64,000 nt of DNA. Source: Clostridiales bacterium (GTDB lineage: Bacteria; Bacillota; Clostridia; Oscillospirales; Acutalibacteraceae). Below are positions 17,330 to 25,022 of the stretch, in pieces. A model generated the notes under the pieces. The model saw only the letters and a program-made list of their open reading frames with translations, did not search any database and was not told the DNA's origin. The translations under genes were made by a program, and so were the position numbers. The DNA lies in contig JAHZDE010000004.1 of NCBI GenBank assembly GCA_019422525.1, positions 43,548 to 107,547 of the forward strand, in the 5' to 3' direction. The number at the start of each line of letters is the position of its first letter. Within the stretch, counting starts at the first letter, position 1.

Positions 17330-18076
17330 TTATGCTTCCATCTGATGGTAAAATTCCAGTGTGGAAAAACTGCGCTGCAATGTATGTATCACATACCGCT
17401 CCGACGCCTTGGCCACCTGCTTCAAGCCCTCCGGGGAAAGCTGAAAAGAAAACAGCTTGTCAAAATCCGCATAAATGCTGTGGCGCAGCGCCGTTACCAT
17501 CCCCTTTTGCAGAGGAATCGCTTCTTCCGAAAGCCCCCGGGCACAATTGGTACATAGCAACGTGCCGGAACGGGGCAAAAACAGCATGGTGTCCGCCTCA
17601 TAGCAGCCGCAGCCCTGACAGTACAATAAATCCGGCATGTAACCGGAAAAGCTCATCATCCGCATTTCCACCACCATTTTCAGCAGCAGCGGCGGCCGGG
17701 TATTCTTGGAAAGAAAATACAGCCCGTTGAGCATCAGCCGCAGGTAGTCCTCCGCCGGGCTTTCCTCCGGGGCCAGCACGCCCACCAGCTCGCAGAAATA
17801 TTGGGCCAGCGCCAGCCGGGAAATATCTTCCCGCAGGCCGAAAAAGCTCTCTTTGGGCCGGGCGTCGTCAATGATGACCCGCTCCCGGCCCTTAAACACA
17901 GAGAACTGGGAATAACACAGCAAACTGGTACCGGAAGCCTTAGCACTGCGAATGGTTTTGGCCTGTTTGGCAAATCCCCGAAGAATCCCCGCACTGCGGG
18001 TGAGCAGCGTTACCAGCCGGTCGCTCTCCCCCACGGTCTGCTCCCGGATGACCAGCCCGTCCGTTTCGATTCGCAT
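17330..18076 (-). CDS. recO: DNA repair protein RecO
   Basis: RecO loads RecA onto SSB-coated single-stranded DNA in the RecFOR pathway. The 248-residue protein starts with the OB-fold segment (TDGLVIREQTVGESDRLVTLLTR) and has the zinc-binding cysteines CQGCG and, after LFLPRSG, CTNC near residues 155-185. ATG follows an AAGGAGG site by 8 bases. It lies inside the 3' part of a small YqzL-like gene and downstream of era, the era-yqzL-recO order known in Bacillus. Confidence 0.95.
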   Translation of the reverse strand: MRIETDGLVIREQTVGESDRLVTLLTRSAGILRGFAKQAKTIRSAKASGTSLLCYSQFSVFKGRERVIIDDARPKESFFGLREDISRLALAQYFCELVGVLAPEESPAEDYLRLMLNGLYFLSKNTRPPLLLKMVVEMRMMSFSGYMPDLLYCQGCGCYEADTMLFLPRSGTLLCTNCARGLSEEAIPLQKGMVTALRHSIYADFDKLFSFQLSPEGLKQVAKASERYVIHTLQRSFSTLEFYHQMEA

Positions 18077-18191
18077 TTATGCCGTCCTCCTTCATGCTTT
18101 CCGCCTCGCAGCGGTGCAGGCGGCTATATTGCAGATACGCCTCCACACTGCCTGTGCGGCAAAAACATTCCCACGCAGTCCGTTCATCCAT
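17940..18191 (-). CDS. Small YqzL-like protein, overlapping recO
   Basis: This is a reading frame of 83 codons from an ATG with an ideal AAGGAGG site 7 bases ahead. The first 25 residues (MDERTAWECFCRTG, then SVEAYLQYSRLH) match the pattern W..F..TG....YL of the short YqzL family, whose gene sits between era and recO in Bacillus. The frame runs 137 bases into recO before it stops; the overlapping part is G, R and H rich and probably has no selected sequence of its own. Function is unknown. The upstream half is the supported part. Confidence 0.6.
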   Translation of the reverse strand: MDERTAWECFCRTGSVEAYLQYSRLHRCEAESMKEDGINANRNGRAGHPGADRGGERPAGNAAHPQCGDSSGICQTGQNHSQC

Positions 18192-18307
18192 GGTCACGCC
18201 TCCTTGCCTTTTATAAATAGAGTATTTGTAAAAGGCCCCGGGGTATGAATGGAAAATAATTGTTTGTTCGCCTTTTTCCGGCAGACTTTTCGCCGGATTT
18301 ATGGTAT

Positions 18308-19228
18308 TCAGCCGTTAAAATCCGTTTTGTCATAGCCGAGGGTATGGAGCACCGCTTCCCGGTTGCGCCAGTCCTCCTTGACCTTGACCCACAGTTTCAA
18401 ATTGATTTTGCATCCGAAAAACTTTTCCATGTCCTGCCGGGCATAGGTGCCCACCTTTTTCAGCATGGATCCGCCTTTTCCGATAATAATTCCCTTGTGG
18501 CTTTCCCGCTCGCAGAAAATCACCGCGTCAATATCCGTTGCGGAGCCGTCTTCCCGCTCGCGCATCCGCTCCACAGCCACAGCGGTTCCGTGGGGGATTT
18601 CCCTGTCCAGCAGGCGCAATAGCTTTTCCCGGACCATTTCGGCAGCCAGCACCCGCTCGGGCTGGTCGGTCAGGGTATCCTCGTCAAAGAAATGGCCGCC
18701 GGGCTGGCACAGTTTTTCCAGCTCCCCAATCAGTTCTTCCACGCCGCTGCCGTCCTGGGCAGAAACGGGCACCACGGCCTCAAAGGGGAACAGGGCGGAA
18801 AGCTCCACAATCTGCCCCATCAGCTGGGACTTATCCTCCAGCAAATCAATTTTGTTAATGGCCAGCAATGCAGGCATCCCGGACTTTTGAAAACGCTCGA
18901 TTAAATCCCGGTCGGCAGGGGAAATTTTCTCTCCGGCCTCCACCACCAGCAGCCCGGCGTCCACATTGGCCACCGACTCGGTGACGGACTTGACCATATA
19001 ATCCCCTAACCGGCTGCGGGACTTATGCAGGCCGGGGGTATCCAGAAACACCAGCTGATTTTCGCCCCGGGTGAGCACGCCCATAATCCGGGTACGGGTA
19101 GTTTGGGGCTTACTGGACACAATCGCCACTTTCTGGCCCAGCATCCGATTTAACAGGGAAGATTTTCCCACATTTGGTCTTCCTACAATGGCGACAAAGG
19201 CCGCCTTATCTTCCTGACGGTATTCCAT
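18308..19228 (-). CDS. era: GTPase Era
   Basis: Era is the essential GTPase that binds the 3' end of 16S rRNA during 30S maturation. The 306-residue protein has G1 GRPNVGKS at 16-23, the switch-region TTR in SKPQTTRTRIMG, G3 DTPG, G4 NKID and G5 SAQDG, then the C-terminal KH domain with KGIIIGKGGSMLKKVG. A site AGGAGTT precedes the ATG. It sits downstream of ybeY and dgkA across the SdpI-like gene and before the YqzL-like gene and recO. Confidence 0.97.
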   Translation of the reverse strand: MEYRQEDKAAFVAIVGRPNVGKSSLLNRMLGQKVAIVSSKPQTTRTRIMGVLTRGENQLVFLDTPGLHKSRSRLGDYMVKSVTESVANVDAGLLVVEAGEKISPADRDLIERFQKSGMPALLAINKIDLLEDKSQLMGQIVELSALFPFEAVVPVSAQDGSGVEELIGELEKLCQPGGHFFDEDTLTDQPERVLAAEMVREKLLRLLDREIPHGTAVAVERMREREDGSATDIDAVIFCERESHKGIIIGKGGSMLKKVGTYARQDMEKFFGCKINLKLWVKVKEDWRNREAVLHTLGYDKTDFNG

Positions 19229-19322
19229 GCATAACTCCTTTTATCATTTGATTTATCAATCCATTTTCTATTCTAACAAAAATTATCTTGCAGCCAAAAA
19301 TATCCGCGTGGATATAACGCCC

Positions 19323-19655
19323 CTATTTTTTCCGCAGCAATGTTAGCGGTACCACTATCACTGTACCAACCGCCACGATTGCCAGAGCGAAAAATATCCC
19401 CAGGCAAACCCTAAACGGAGCTTTCACCAGCCACAACACGGCCATCATCAGCCAGACAACTCCCCCACACACCAGAGATAGTGTTCCGGCTGTCCGGTTG
19501 GCAAACTCCCAGGTTTCGAGGCTTTTCTCGGCATCTTCTACATGGTATCCCACTTGGGTCGATGGATAGACGGAATGTTTTTTAAGCACACCCCATCCCA
19601 CTACCAAAAGAATCAAACCCAATACAGCATAAACAAGCAAAAGTCCCGGTTTCAT
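19323..19655 (-). CDS. SdpI/YhfL-family small membrane protein
   Basis: The 110-residue protein has three hydrophobic segments (about 3-20, 57-77 and 83-103). The stretch STQVGYHVEDAEKSLETWEF followed by ANRTAGTLSLVCGG is the SdpI-family signature (GYR..A..S..TW..AN...G). SdpI itself is the immunity protein against the SdpC killing peptide in Bacillus; most homologues have no known role. The ATG at 19655 has AAAGGGG 9 bases ahead. The gene is wedged into the dgkA-era gap, has its own consensus promoter and is cut off from dgkA by a terminator, so it is likely expressed independently. Confidence 0.7.
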   Translation of the reverse strand: MKPGLLLVYAVLGLILLVVGWGVLKKHSVYPSTQVGYHVEDAEKSLETWEFANRTAGTLSLVCGGVVWLMMAVLWLVKAPFRVCLGIFFALAIVAVGTVIVVPLTLLRKK

Positions 19656-19715
19656 CCTGACCGTCCCCTTTCGGTTGATAGAAAGCTGCAAACTTTCCCT
19701 GTACCGCTGCTTCCT

Positions 19716-19744
19716 ATTGTAATCCACCGCCGCCAGCGTGTCAA
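19716..19744 (-). promoter_or_regulatory. Consensus promoter of the SdpI-like gene
   Basis: TTGACA (19739-19744), a 17-base spacer and TACAAT (19716-19721) on the minus strand would start RNA near 19709, about 55 bases ahead of the gene. Confidence 0.7.
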
Positions 19745-19783
19745 ACCCTTCCGGGTGTTTCTCATAAATTTTACACCATACAA

Positions 19784-19821
19784 AATCAGCTTCCACCCCA
19801 TCTACAGGGCGGAAGCCGATT
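19784..19821 (-). terminator. Terminator after dgkA
   Basis: A long, slightly imperfect stem (GGCTTCCGCCC pairing with GGGGTGGAAGC) is followed by GATTTTG on the minus strand, directly behind the dgkA stop. Confidence 0.7.
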
Positions 19822-19827
19822 CATTTT

Positions 19828-20322
19828 CTATTTATGGTGCAGCATATGCAGTCTTTCCAGTATCGGCCCCGGTCCCCAGTGGATAAACGCCAGCGCTGCC
19901 ACCACCGACAGCGCAAGCATTGGCAGCCGCCACCAGCAGGCTGTGAAAAACTTCCAAATCACCGGAAATACCTCCGGCTTCCAGAACAAACACACGCCCA
20001 CCCCGATGGCAAACAACGCGCATACCAGCACCGCCCCGGCCGCCGTATCCTTCACGACTCTGGCCCACTGGCTGAACCCTTGGGTATCCCTGTCACACAG
20101 CCGCTCAATCGAGGTATTCACCACCTCGGCACACAGCACCAGCCCAAAGGTGAGGAATAATACGGCATATTCTGTAGCGCCCAACCCGAAAAAAACGGAA
20201 AACCCCGCTACATATATGGCCGCCACCGTGTGGGTACGCATATTTCTTTCCTGCACAAGGCAATACCCGATTCCCTGTACCGCTGCCCACAGGCTCTTAT
20301 AAAAAGGCCTTTTATGACTCAT
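19828..20322 (-). CDS. dgkA: Undecaprenol/diacylglycerol kinase family protein
   Basis: This small integral membrane kinase phosphorylates undecaprenol or diacylglycerol, feeding the lipid carrier pool for wall synthesis. The 164-residue protein carries the family hallmark EVVNTSIERLCD (about 66-77), the basic start RPFYKSLWAAVQG, the RNMRTH segment and helices typical of the DgkA fold. The C-terminal part (about 110-164) adds two more hydrophobic stretches and resembles the fusion with a PAP2-like tail seen in some clostridia, but no phosphatase motif is complete. The start overlaps the ybeY stop (ATGAGTCATAA), which indicates coupling. In Gram-positives the true substrate is usually undecaprenol. 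Confidence 0.88.
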   Translation of the reverse strand: MSHKRPFYKSLWAAVQGIGYCLVQERNMRTHTVAAIYVAGFSVFFGLGATEYAVLFLTFGLVLCAEVVNTSIERLCDRDTQGFSQWARVVKDTAAGAVLVCALFAIGVGVCLFWKPEVFPVIWKFFTACWWRLPMLALSVVAALAFIHWGPGPILERLHMLHHK

Positions 20323-20818
20323 CGCCAAAGGTATAAGCGCTGGAAGCAGGCAGTCCCAGCATGCTCATAACGTTCTCTTCCTTTTCGCGCATACGGACCC
20401 GCTCGATGCCGCCGTTTTCGTGGTCATAGCCCAGCAGATGCAGCATGGAATGAGCCGTTAAGTATCCCACTTCCCGCTCAAAGCTGTGGCCATACCGTTT
20501 GGCCTGCTCCAAAGCCTTGGGAATCGAAATCACAATATCGCCCAAAATCTTGGCGCCGGTGTTGTGGTTCTCGTCATACACGCCGTTCTCGCCCATGGGG
20601 AAAGACAGCACATCCGTAGAAATATCCTTGCCCCGATATTCCCGGTTCAGTTCCTGAATCTGGTCGTTATCCACGAAGGTCACGCTGATTTCTGCGGAAT
20701 AGGGGAATTTCTCCATACGAAGCACCGCGTTGCAGCAGCGGCGCACCAGCATTCTCATTCCGGTAGGAATCTTCACAGCTTTCTGTTTATTGGTGATAAT
20801 TACTCTTATTTTTTCCAT
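20312..20818 (-). CDS. ybeY: Endoribonuclease YbeY
   Basis: YbeY is a zinc-dependent RNase for 16S rRNA 3'-end maturation and 70S quality control. The 168-residue protein has the invariant motif HSMLHLLGYDHE with three zinc-binding histidines and the upstream segment NREYRGKDISTDVLSFP. The start at 20818 overlaps the end of phoH by 32 bases and has GAGGAGG upstream. The phoH-ybeY-dgkA order is a standard Firmicutes operon. Confidence 0.95.
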   Translation of the reverse strand: MEKIRVIITNKQKAVKIPTGMRMLVRRCCNAVLRMEKFPYSAEISVTFVDNDQIQELNREYRGKDISTDVLSFPMGENGVYDENHNTGAKILGDIVISIPKALEQAKRYGHSFEREVGYLTAHSMLHLLGYDHENGGIERVRMREKEENVMSMLGLPASSAYTFGDES

Positions 20819-21779
20819 TTCTCGCGCCAGCCTCCTCGTATTTTTCATAAGCCTTGATAATTTCCTGTACCAATCTGTGACGGACAACATCCCGCTCGGT
20901 AAAACGGAAAATGGCGATGTCCTCCACGTTTTTCAAAATTCTCATCGCGTCCTTTAACCCGGAGCGCTTTCCTTCCGGCAAGTCGATTTGGGTAATGTCG
21001 CCGGTAATGACCATTTTGGAATTAAACCCCAACCGGGTCAAAAACATCTTCATCTGCTCGGGCGTAGTGTTCTGGGCTTCATCCAGAATAATAAAGCTGT
21101 CATCCAACGTGCGGCCTCTCATATAAGCCAAAGGCGCGACCTCAATATTCCCTCGTTCCACATATTTCTGATAGCTTTCGGCGCCGAGCATGTCAAACAG
21201 CGCGTCATACAGCGGCCGCAGATACGGGTCTACCTTCTGCTGCAAATCCCCGGGCAAAAATCCCAGCTTTTCGCCGGCCTCCACCGCCGGTCTTGTCAGG
21301 ATAATCCGGTTGACTTCCTGGGCCCTGAAGGCCGTTACCGCCATGGCCACCGCCAAATACGTTTTACCGGTACCGGCCGGCCCTACGCCAATGGTCACGG
21401 TGTGGGAACGAATGTCGGTGCAATATTGTTTCTGGCCAATGGTTTTGGGTTTCACCGGTTTTCCCTTGCTGGTAATGCAGATACAGTCTCCGCCAAGCGA
21501 CCGGAGCTTCTGCTCGGACCCTTCATTGACCATGGAGATACAGTAGCGGACATTCTGCTCGGTCAGCGCCTCTCCTTTGTTAATCAGGTTCAAAAGGCTT
21601 TCGATGGCCCGCACCGCCCGATAGACACATTCGGCGTCGCCGGAAACCTTAATTTCCGAATCCCGGTTGACAATACTCACGCCATACTCTTTTTCCAGCA
21701 GCCGGACATTGCTGTCAAAGCTGCCGAAGAGGGCCGCAGCCTGCTCCATTCTGTCAATATTGATCCTCTGTTCAAACAT
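20787..21779 (-). CDS. phoH: PhoH-like ATPase
   Basis: This cytoplasmic ATPase, often coupled to YbeY, has a presumed role in RNA metabolism that is poorly defined. The 330-residue protein has an N-terminal KH-like region (about 10-70), Walker A GPAGTGKT near 137-144, the Walker B FIILDEAQNTTPEQ and sensor segment KMVITGDITQIDLP. ATG follows AGGTGA. It lies downstream of yqfD after a 271-base gap and overlaps ybeY. Confidence 0.93.
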   Translation of the reverse strand: MFEQRINIDRMEQAAALFGSFDSNVRLLEKEYGVSIVNRDSEIKVSGDAECVYRAVRAIESLLNLINKGEALTEQNVRYCISMVNEGSEQKLRSLGGDCICITSKGKPVKPKTIGQKQYCTDIRSHTVTIGVGPAGTGKTYLAVAMAVTAFRAQEVNRIILTRPAVEAGEKLGFLPGDLQQKVDPYLRPLYDALFDMLGAESYQKYVERGNIEVAPLAYMRGRTLDDSFIILDEAQNTTPEQMKMFLTRLGFNSKMVITGDITQIDLPEGKRSGLKDAMRILKNVEDIAIFRFTERDVVRHRLVQEIIKAYEKYEEAGARNGKNKSNYHQ

Positions 21780-22050
21780 AGCATCACCTTGATATTCCCG
21801 AAAATTGCGGGGGCATTTCCGGCAAAAGTGCTGTTTTCAGTCGGAATTTTCCGTTTTTACAGGAAGCCCCAAAAATCATTTTCCGCTTCCGGAAAATTTT
21901 CGTATTTATTATACCACATTTGCCGCCGCTCGTCATTAAATAATTCATAAAAAATTCAACAAATTTTAGCTCATTTATACAGTATTTATCACATATCCCC
22001 CCGGGGAAACCGGCCCATTTTGGCCCGTTTCCTGTACAGATTTCACACAA

Positions 22051-23238
22051 TCACCCAAAAAGGATTTCCTGCAAAACGCCGATGTTCTCCTGGCACTGGG
22101 CCGTTACCGTCAAAACCAAAACGTCGTCCTCCACGCTGATACTGGGCTTTTGAGAAAGCACCCGTCCGTCCTTGCCCAGCTGTTCCCGCTGCTGGAGGGT
22201 CACGGCTTCCCAGGCTTTTTCTTCGGCTTCTTCCTTCGACAGCTTATGCTCCACCTGCTGATATTCCGTCCATTTTTCTTCTACCACCGAAACCGGCAGG
22301 TCCGTGTCCAGCAGGGAAAGGCTCTGGCAAAATTGCTCCCGCTGCCAAAGCCCCTCGGGTTCTGCCCGAAGGGTGAGGGGAAGGGTCACGCCAAAAATCG
22401 AAAGGCTTTTTCGATAGCGCACCTTTCCTGTTTCCACCGTCTCCGTCTGCAAAAGGGGAATCCGGGCCGAAAAGGTGCGGCTTGTACGGGCAATCACGTT
22501 TCCACTGGCATGGGAAACCGTCATACCGCCCCGCTCCCCTTCCCAGATACCGGAAATCAGCAGCTGCCCCTTCACCACGCCGTCCCCCACCTGGACAGCC
22601 GGTGTCCCACTGAACACGTCCATGGAAATAATCACTCCATCCTGGCCGGCCAGCAGGTTGGCAGGCTCCTCCCCCGACTCCTCCGGCTGGGGAATCCCCT
22701 CCTCCAAACAGATTTCTGCCGCACATCCCTGGGTATTCACGCTGACCCATCCGATTTCGGGGAACCGCTCCATCAGGGCAGCAGCCACAGACTTGGCGTC
22801 CACTTCCTTTCTTCCGGCTCCGGGAAACAACCCTTCCTCCTGGGCAGCGGCCAAAATGGTACTTTGGGCAAGCTGGCTGTTTCCCGACACCGTCACCAGC
22901 CAGTACCGGCTGGAAAGCGCCCAAATCAGCACCAAAAACAGCACTGTACCCACTGCCATCCCTTTCCGCTTTTGAATCCGGCGGCACTGAAAAAACAGCC
23001 CGTGCTTTTTGAGAAGACGCAGCCGCACCCCACACTTTCTGGCTCCCGGACGCAGCTCGGCATATTCCGAAGCCCGCACCCGGCACCGAAAAACATTCCC
23101 CTCTTCCTGTGGTTTCATCCCCCAAAACCACACCCCCGAACGGGATTCCAGTGTAAAGAACCGTTCCGCCTGCCCCTTTTTCCGCCCGGCAATCTCAAAA
23201 TCCACCCAGCCGGTGAGCCATCTTGTCAGTCGCACCAT
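22051..23238 (-). CDS. yqfD: Sporulation protein YqfD
   Basis: This sporulation membrane protein works with YqfC. The 395-residue protein has a cytoplasmic N-terminal region (about 1-90, cysteine-containing), a membrane helix near 94-112 and a large extracytoplasmic domain in which GLFPGAGRKEVDA and FPEIGWVSVNTQGC match the family pattern. A late segment rich in E, K and Q (about 330-355) looks helical. It lies 12 bases after yqfC and leads toward phoH, as in Bacillus. ATG follows AAGGGG. Confidence 0.92.
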   Translation of the reverse strand: MVRLTRWLTGWVDFEIAGRKKGQAERFFTLESRSGVWFWGMKPQEEGNVFRCRVRASEYAELRPGARKCGVRLRLLKKHGLFFQCRRIQKRKGMAVGTVLFLVLIWALSSRYWLVTVSGNSQLAQSTILAAAQEEGLFPGAGRKEVDAKSVAAALMERFPEIGWVSVNTQGCAAEICLEEGIPQPEESGEEPANLLAGQDGVIISMDVFSGTPAVQVGDGVVKGQLLISGIWEGERGGMTVSHASGNVIARTSRTFSARIPLLQTETVETGKVRYRKSLSIFGVTLPLTLRAEPEGLWQREQFCQSLSLLDTDLPVSVVEEKWTEYQQVEHKLSKEEAEEKAWEAVTLQQREQLGKDGRVLSQKPSISVEDDVLVLTVTAQCQENIGVLQEILFG

Positions 23239-23250
23239 ATTCCCGTCCCC

Positions 23251-23601
23251 TTATACCCGATATTCCACGGAAGAAATAAACCCCTCCACAATCATGGAGT
23301 TCCCGCTCATACAACGAATCTGCAAGCTTCTGCCGCAGAACCGCACGCACAGCTTTCCCAGCCGAATCCGAATGGTTTCCGGGCCATATTCCAAAACGCC
23401 GCCGCTGCCCTCAATCACGGCCCTGCGGTTCCCCCACAGTTCAATGTGGCCTCCGGCGATGGCCGGGCCTGCCGCCGCAGAAAGATAAAAGGGCTCATGA
23501 ATCCTGCCAGTACCGTGCTCCCTGCGGTATTCCCTCATCACAGACAGCCCTCCTTCCCGGTTTTTCTCTGTCACATATATGCGCCGGGACAACCTTTCCA
23601 T
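23251..23601 (-). CDS. yqfC: Sporulation protein YqfC
   Basis: The 116-residue protein is of the YqfC/YabP type, small all-beta sporulation proteins. The family pattern is visible in GPAIAGGHIELWGNRRAVIE, GVLEYGPETIRIRLG and SMIVEGFISSVEYRV. The ATG has an AGGAGGG site 8 bases ahead. The N-terminus is longer and more basic than usual; an in-frame ATG at residue 22 is an alternative but has a weaker site. It is first in a yqfC-yqfD-phoH-ybeY-dgkA run. Confidence 0.88.
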   Translation of the reverse strand: MERLSRRIYVTEKNREGGLSVMREYRREHGTGRIHEPFYLSAAAGPAIAGGHIELWGNRRAVIEGSGGVLEYGPETIRIRLGKLCVRFCGRSLQIRCMSGNSMIVEGFISSVEYRV

Positions 23602-23812
23602 GACACCCTCCTATTTCCCGCATAAACTGCGCCAACCCTCGATACATATAAAAAAAGAGAAGGTTTCTCTCAAAAAGGATGTACCGCCCTCTGGAATCAT
23701 GTCCCGGAAGGTTGGCTGTATAGTATGGTGGGAGTCCATGGGGTTTTCCGCCGTTTTCCCGTTTACAAGAACGTTTCATTTGCTTTTACTCATTTTTAAA
23801 GGAGTCCTTTTG

Positions 23813-24964
23813 ATGAAGCGATTTCATTTTTTTCAAATTCCCGGCATACGTCTTGCCGCAGCAGCCGGACTGGTTCTTGCTTGCGCCGTATGGCTTCTGC
23901 GCACTCCACAAACTGCGGCCCAGGGCGTTTCTCAGGGAGCGGCCATTTGTTTGAACACGCTGGTTCCTTCCCTGTTCCCCTTTATGGTCCTCAGCACCTA
24001 TATTGCCGAAAGCGGCCTTGCATCCAGCCTTGGACGGTTTGTACAGCCTGTTACCCGTCTGCTGTTCCGCCAGCCCGGATGCACTCTGCCGGTAGTCCTT
24101 TTGGGCCTTGTGGGAGGATACCCTGCCGGTGCCAAGGCCGCTGCGCGCCTCTATGAAAAAGGGGAAATCACCCGGGAACAGGCCGGACGGCTTTTGTGCT
24201 TCTGCGTCAGTGCCGGGCCACCTTTTGTGCTCACCGCTGTTGCGGCCTGTCTGCTGGGAAACCCGTCAGCCGGGGCGCCTCTTCTCTTATCGGTAACGGG
24301 GGCGGCCTTGCTTTTGGGGATTTTCACACGTTTTGGCGCGCCGATTCCAGAAAAAAAGCCCCGTACACCTAAACCGGACTCTCTTCCTTCCTCCTCCCCG
24401 TTTGTCGCTTCGGTACGGCAGGCGGGGGCTGCCATGGCGCTGATGTGCGCTTTTGTCATGATTTTCTGGGCGCTGCTTTTTCTCATTCAGGAATCCGGTT
24501 TCATGGGGGCTTTTACCCGACAGCTTATGAAATGGGGTCTTTCACCGGCCAGTGCTGCCGCGTTTCCGGCCTTTTTGAGTGAAGTCACGGCCGGATGCCG
24601 TACCGGGGCAGCCGTCAATGCGTCCTTACCGTTGTTTGCCTTTGGCCTTGGCTGGGGCGGGCTTTGCGTTCACCTGCAAATCTTCTCCCTGTTCCGGGAA
24701 TTCCCCCTGTCACGGCTTCGGTTTTTCCTGTTCCGATTTCTTCACGGGTTGTTGTCCGGGGGGATATGTTGGCTGATTCTTCCCTTATTCCCGGAAAGTG
24801 CCGCTGCTTCTGCCTTGTGGAGCACCTCCGCCATACAGGTCAGTACCGTATCCGTTCCAGCAGCCATCGTTTTGTTTTTGCTGCTGCTCATTATGGCGCT
24901 GGACGGGAGCAAAATCGGCTCTGCGGACAGCTTCAAGAAAAAATGCCCGCGTGGACAAAATTAA
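23813..24964 (+). CDS. YlbJ-like sporulation integral membrane protein (Gate/nucleoside-recognition domain)
   Basis: The 383-residue polytopic protein has about eight membrane helices. The features AAICLNTLVPSLFPFMVLST and LLGLVGGYPAGAKAAARLYE, with the later FLSEVTAGC, fit the YlbJ family, a sporulation protein containing Gate domains. The ATG has AAAGGAG 8 bases ahead; the upstream open stretch to 23579 overlaps yqfC antisense and is discarded. It is divergent from yqfC and single, with a terminator behind it. Sporulation neighbours support the call; a transporter of the same fold (SpmA/SpmB-like) is the main alternative. Confidence 0.75.
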   Translation: MKRFHFFQIPGIRLAAAAGLVLACAVWLLRTPQTAAQGVSQGAAICLNTLVPSLFPFMVLSTYIAESGLASSLGRFVQPVTRLLFRQPGCTLPVVLLGLVGGYPAGAKAAARLYEKGEITREQAGRLLCFCVSAGPPFVLTAVAACLLGNPSAGAPLLLSVTGAALLLGIFTRFGAPIPEKKPRTPKPDSLPSSSPFVASVRQAGAAMALMCAFVMIFWALLFLIQESGFMGAFTRQLMKWGLSPASAAAFPAFLSEVTAGCRTGAAVNASLPLFAFGLGWGGLCVHLQIFSLFREFPLSRLRFFLFRFLHGLLSGGICWLILPLFPESAAASALWSTSAIQVSTVSVPAAIVLFLLLLIMALDGSKIGSADSFKKKCPRGQN

Positions 24965-24970
24965 AAAACG

Positions 24971-24996
24971 AAAGCCGCCCCCTACGGGACGGCTTT
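24971..24996 (+). terminator. Terminator after the ylbJ-like gene
   Basis: A stem AAAGCCG-CCC / GGG-CGGCTTT with a 4-base CTAC-type loop continues into TTTTT just behind the stop. Confidence 0.75.
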
Positions 24997-25022
24997 TTGA
25001 GATTGTTATGCAAGGGGTATGA

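Noticed and set aside
22003..22034. Inverted repeat GGAAAC-CGGCC / GGCC-CGTTTCC downstream of yqfD
   Set aside because: It has no T-run on either strand, so I do not list it as a terminator, although it may still shape the transcript.
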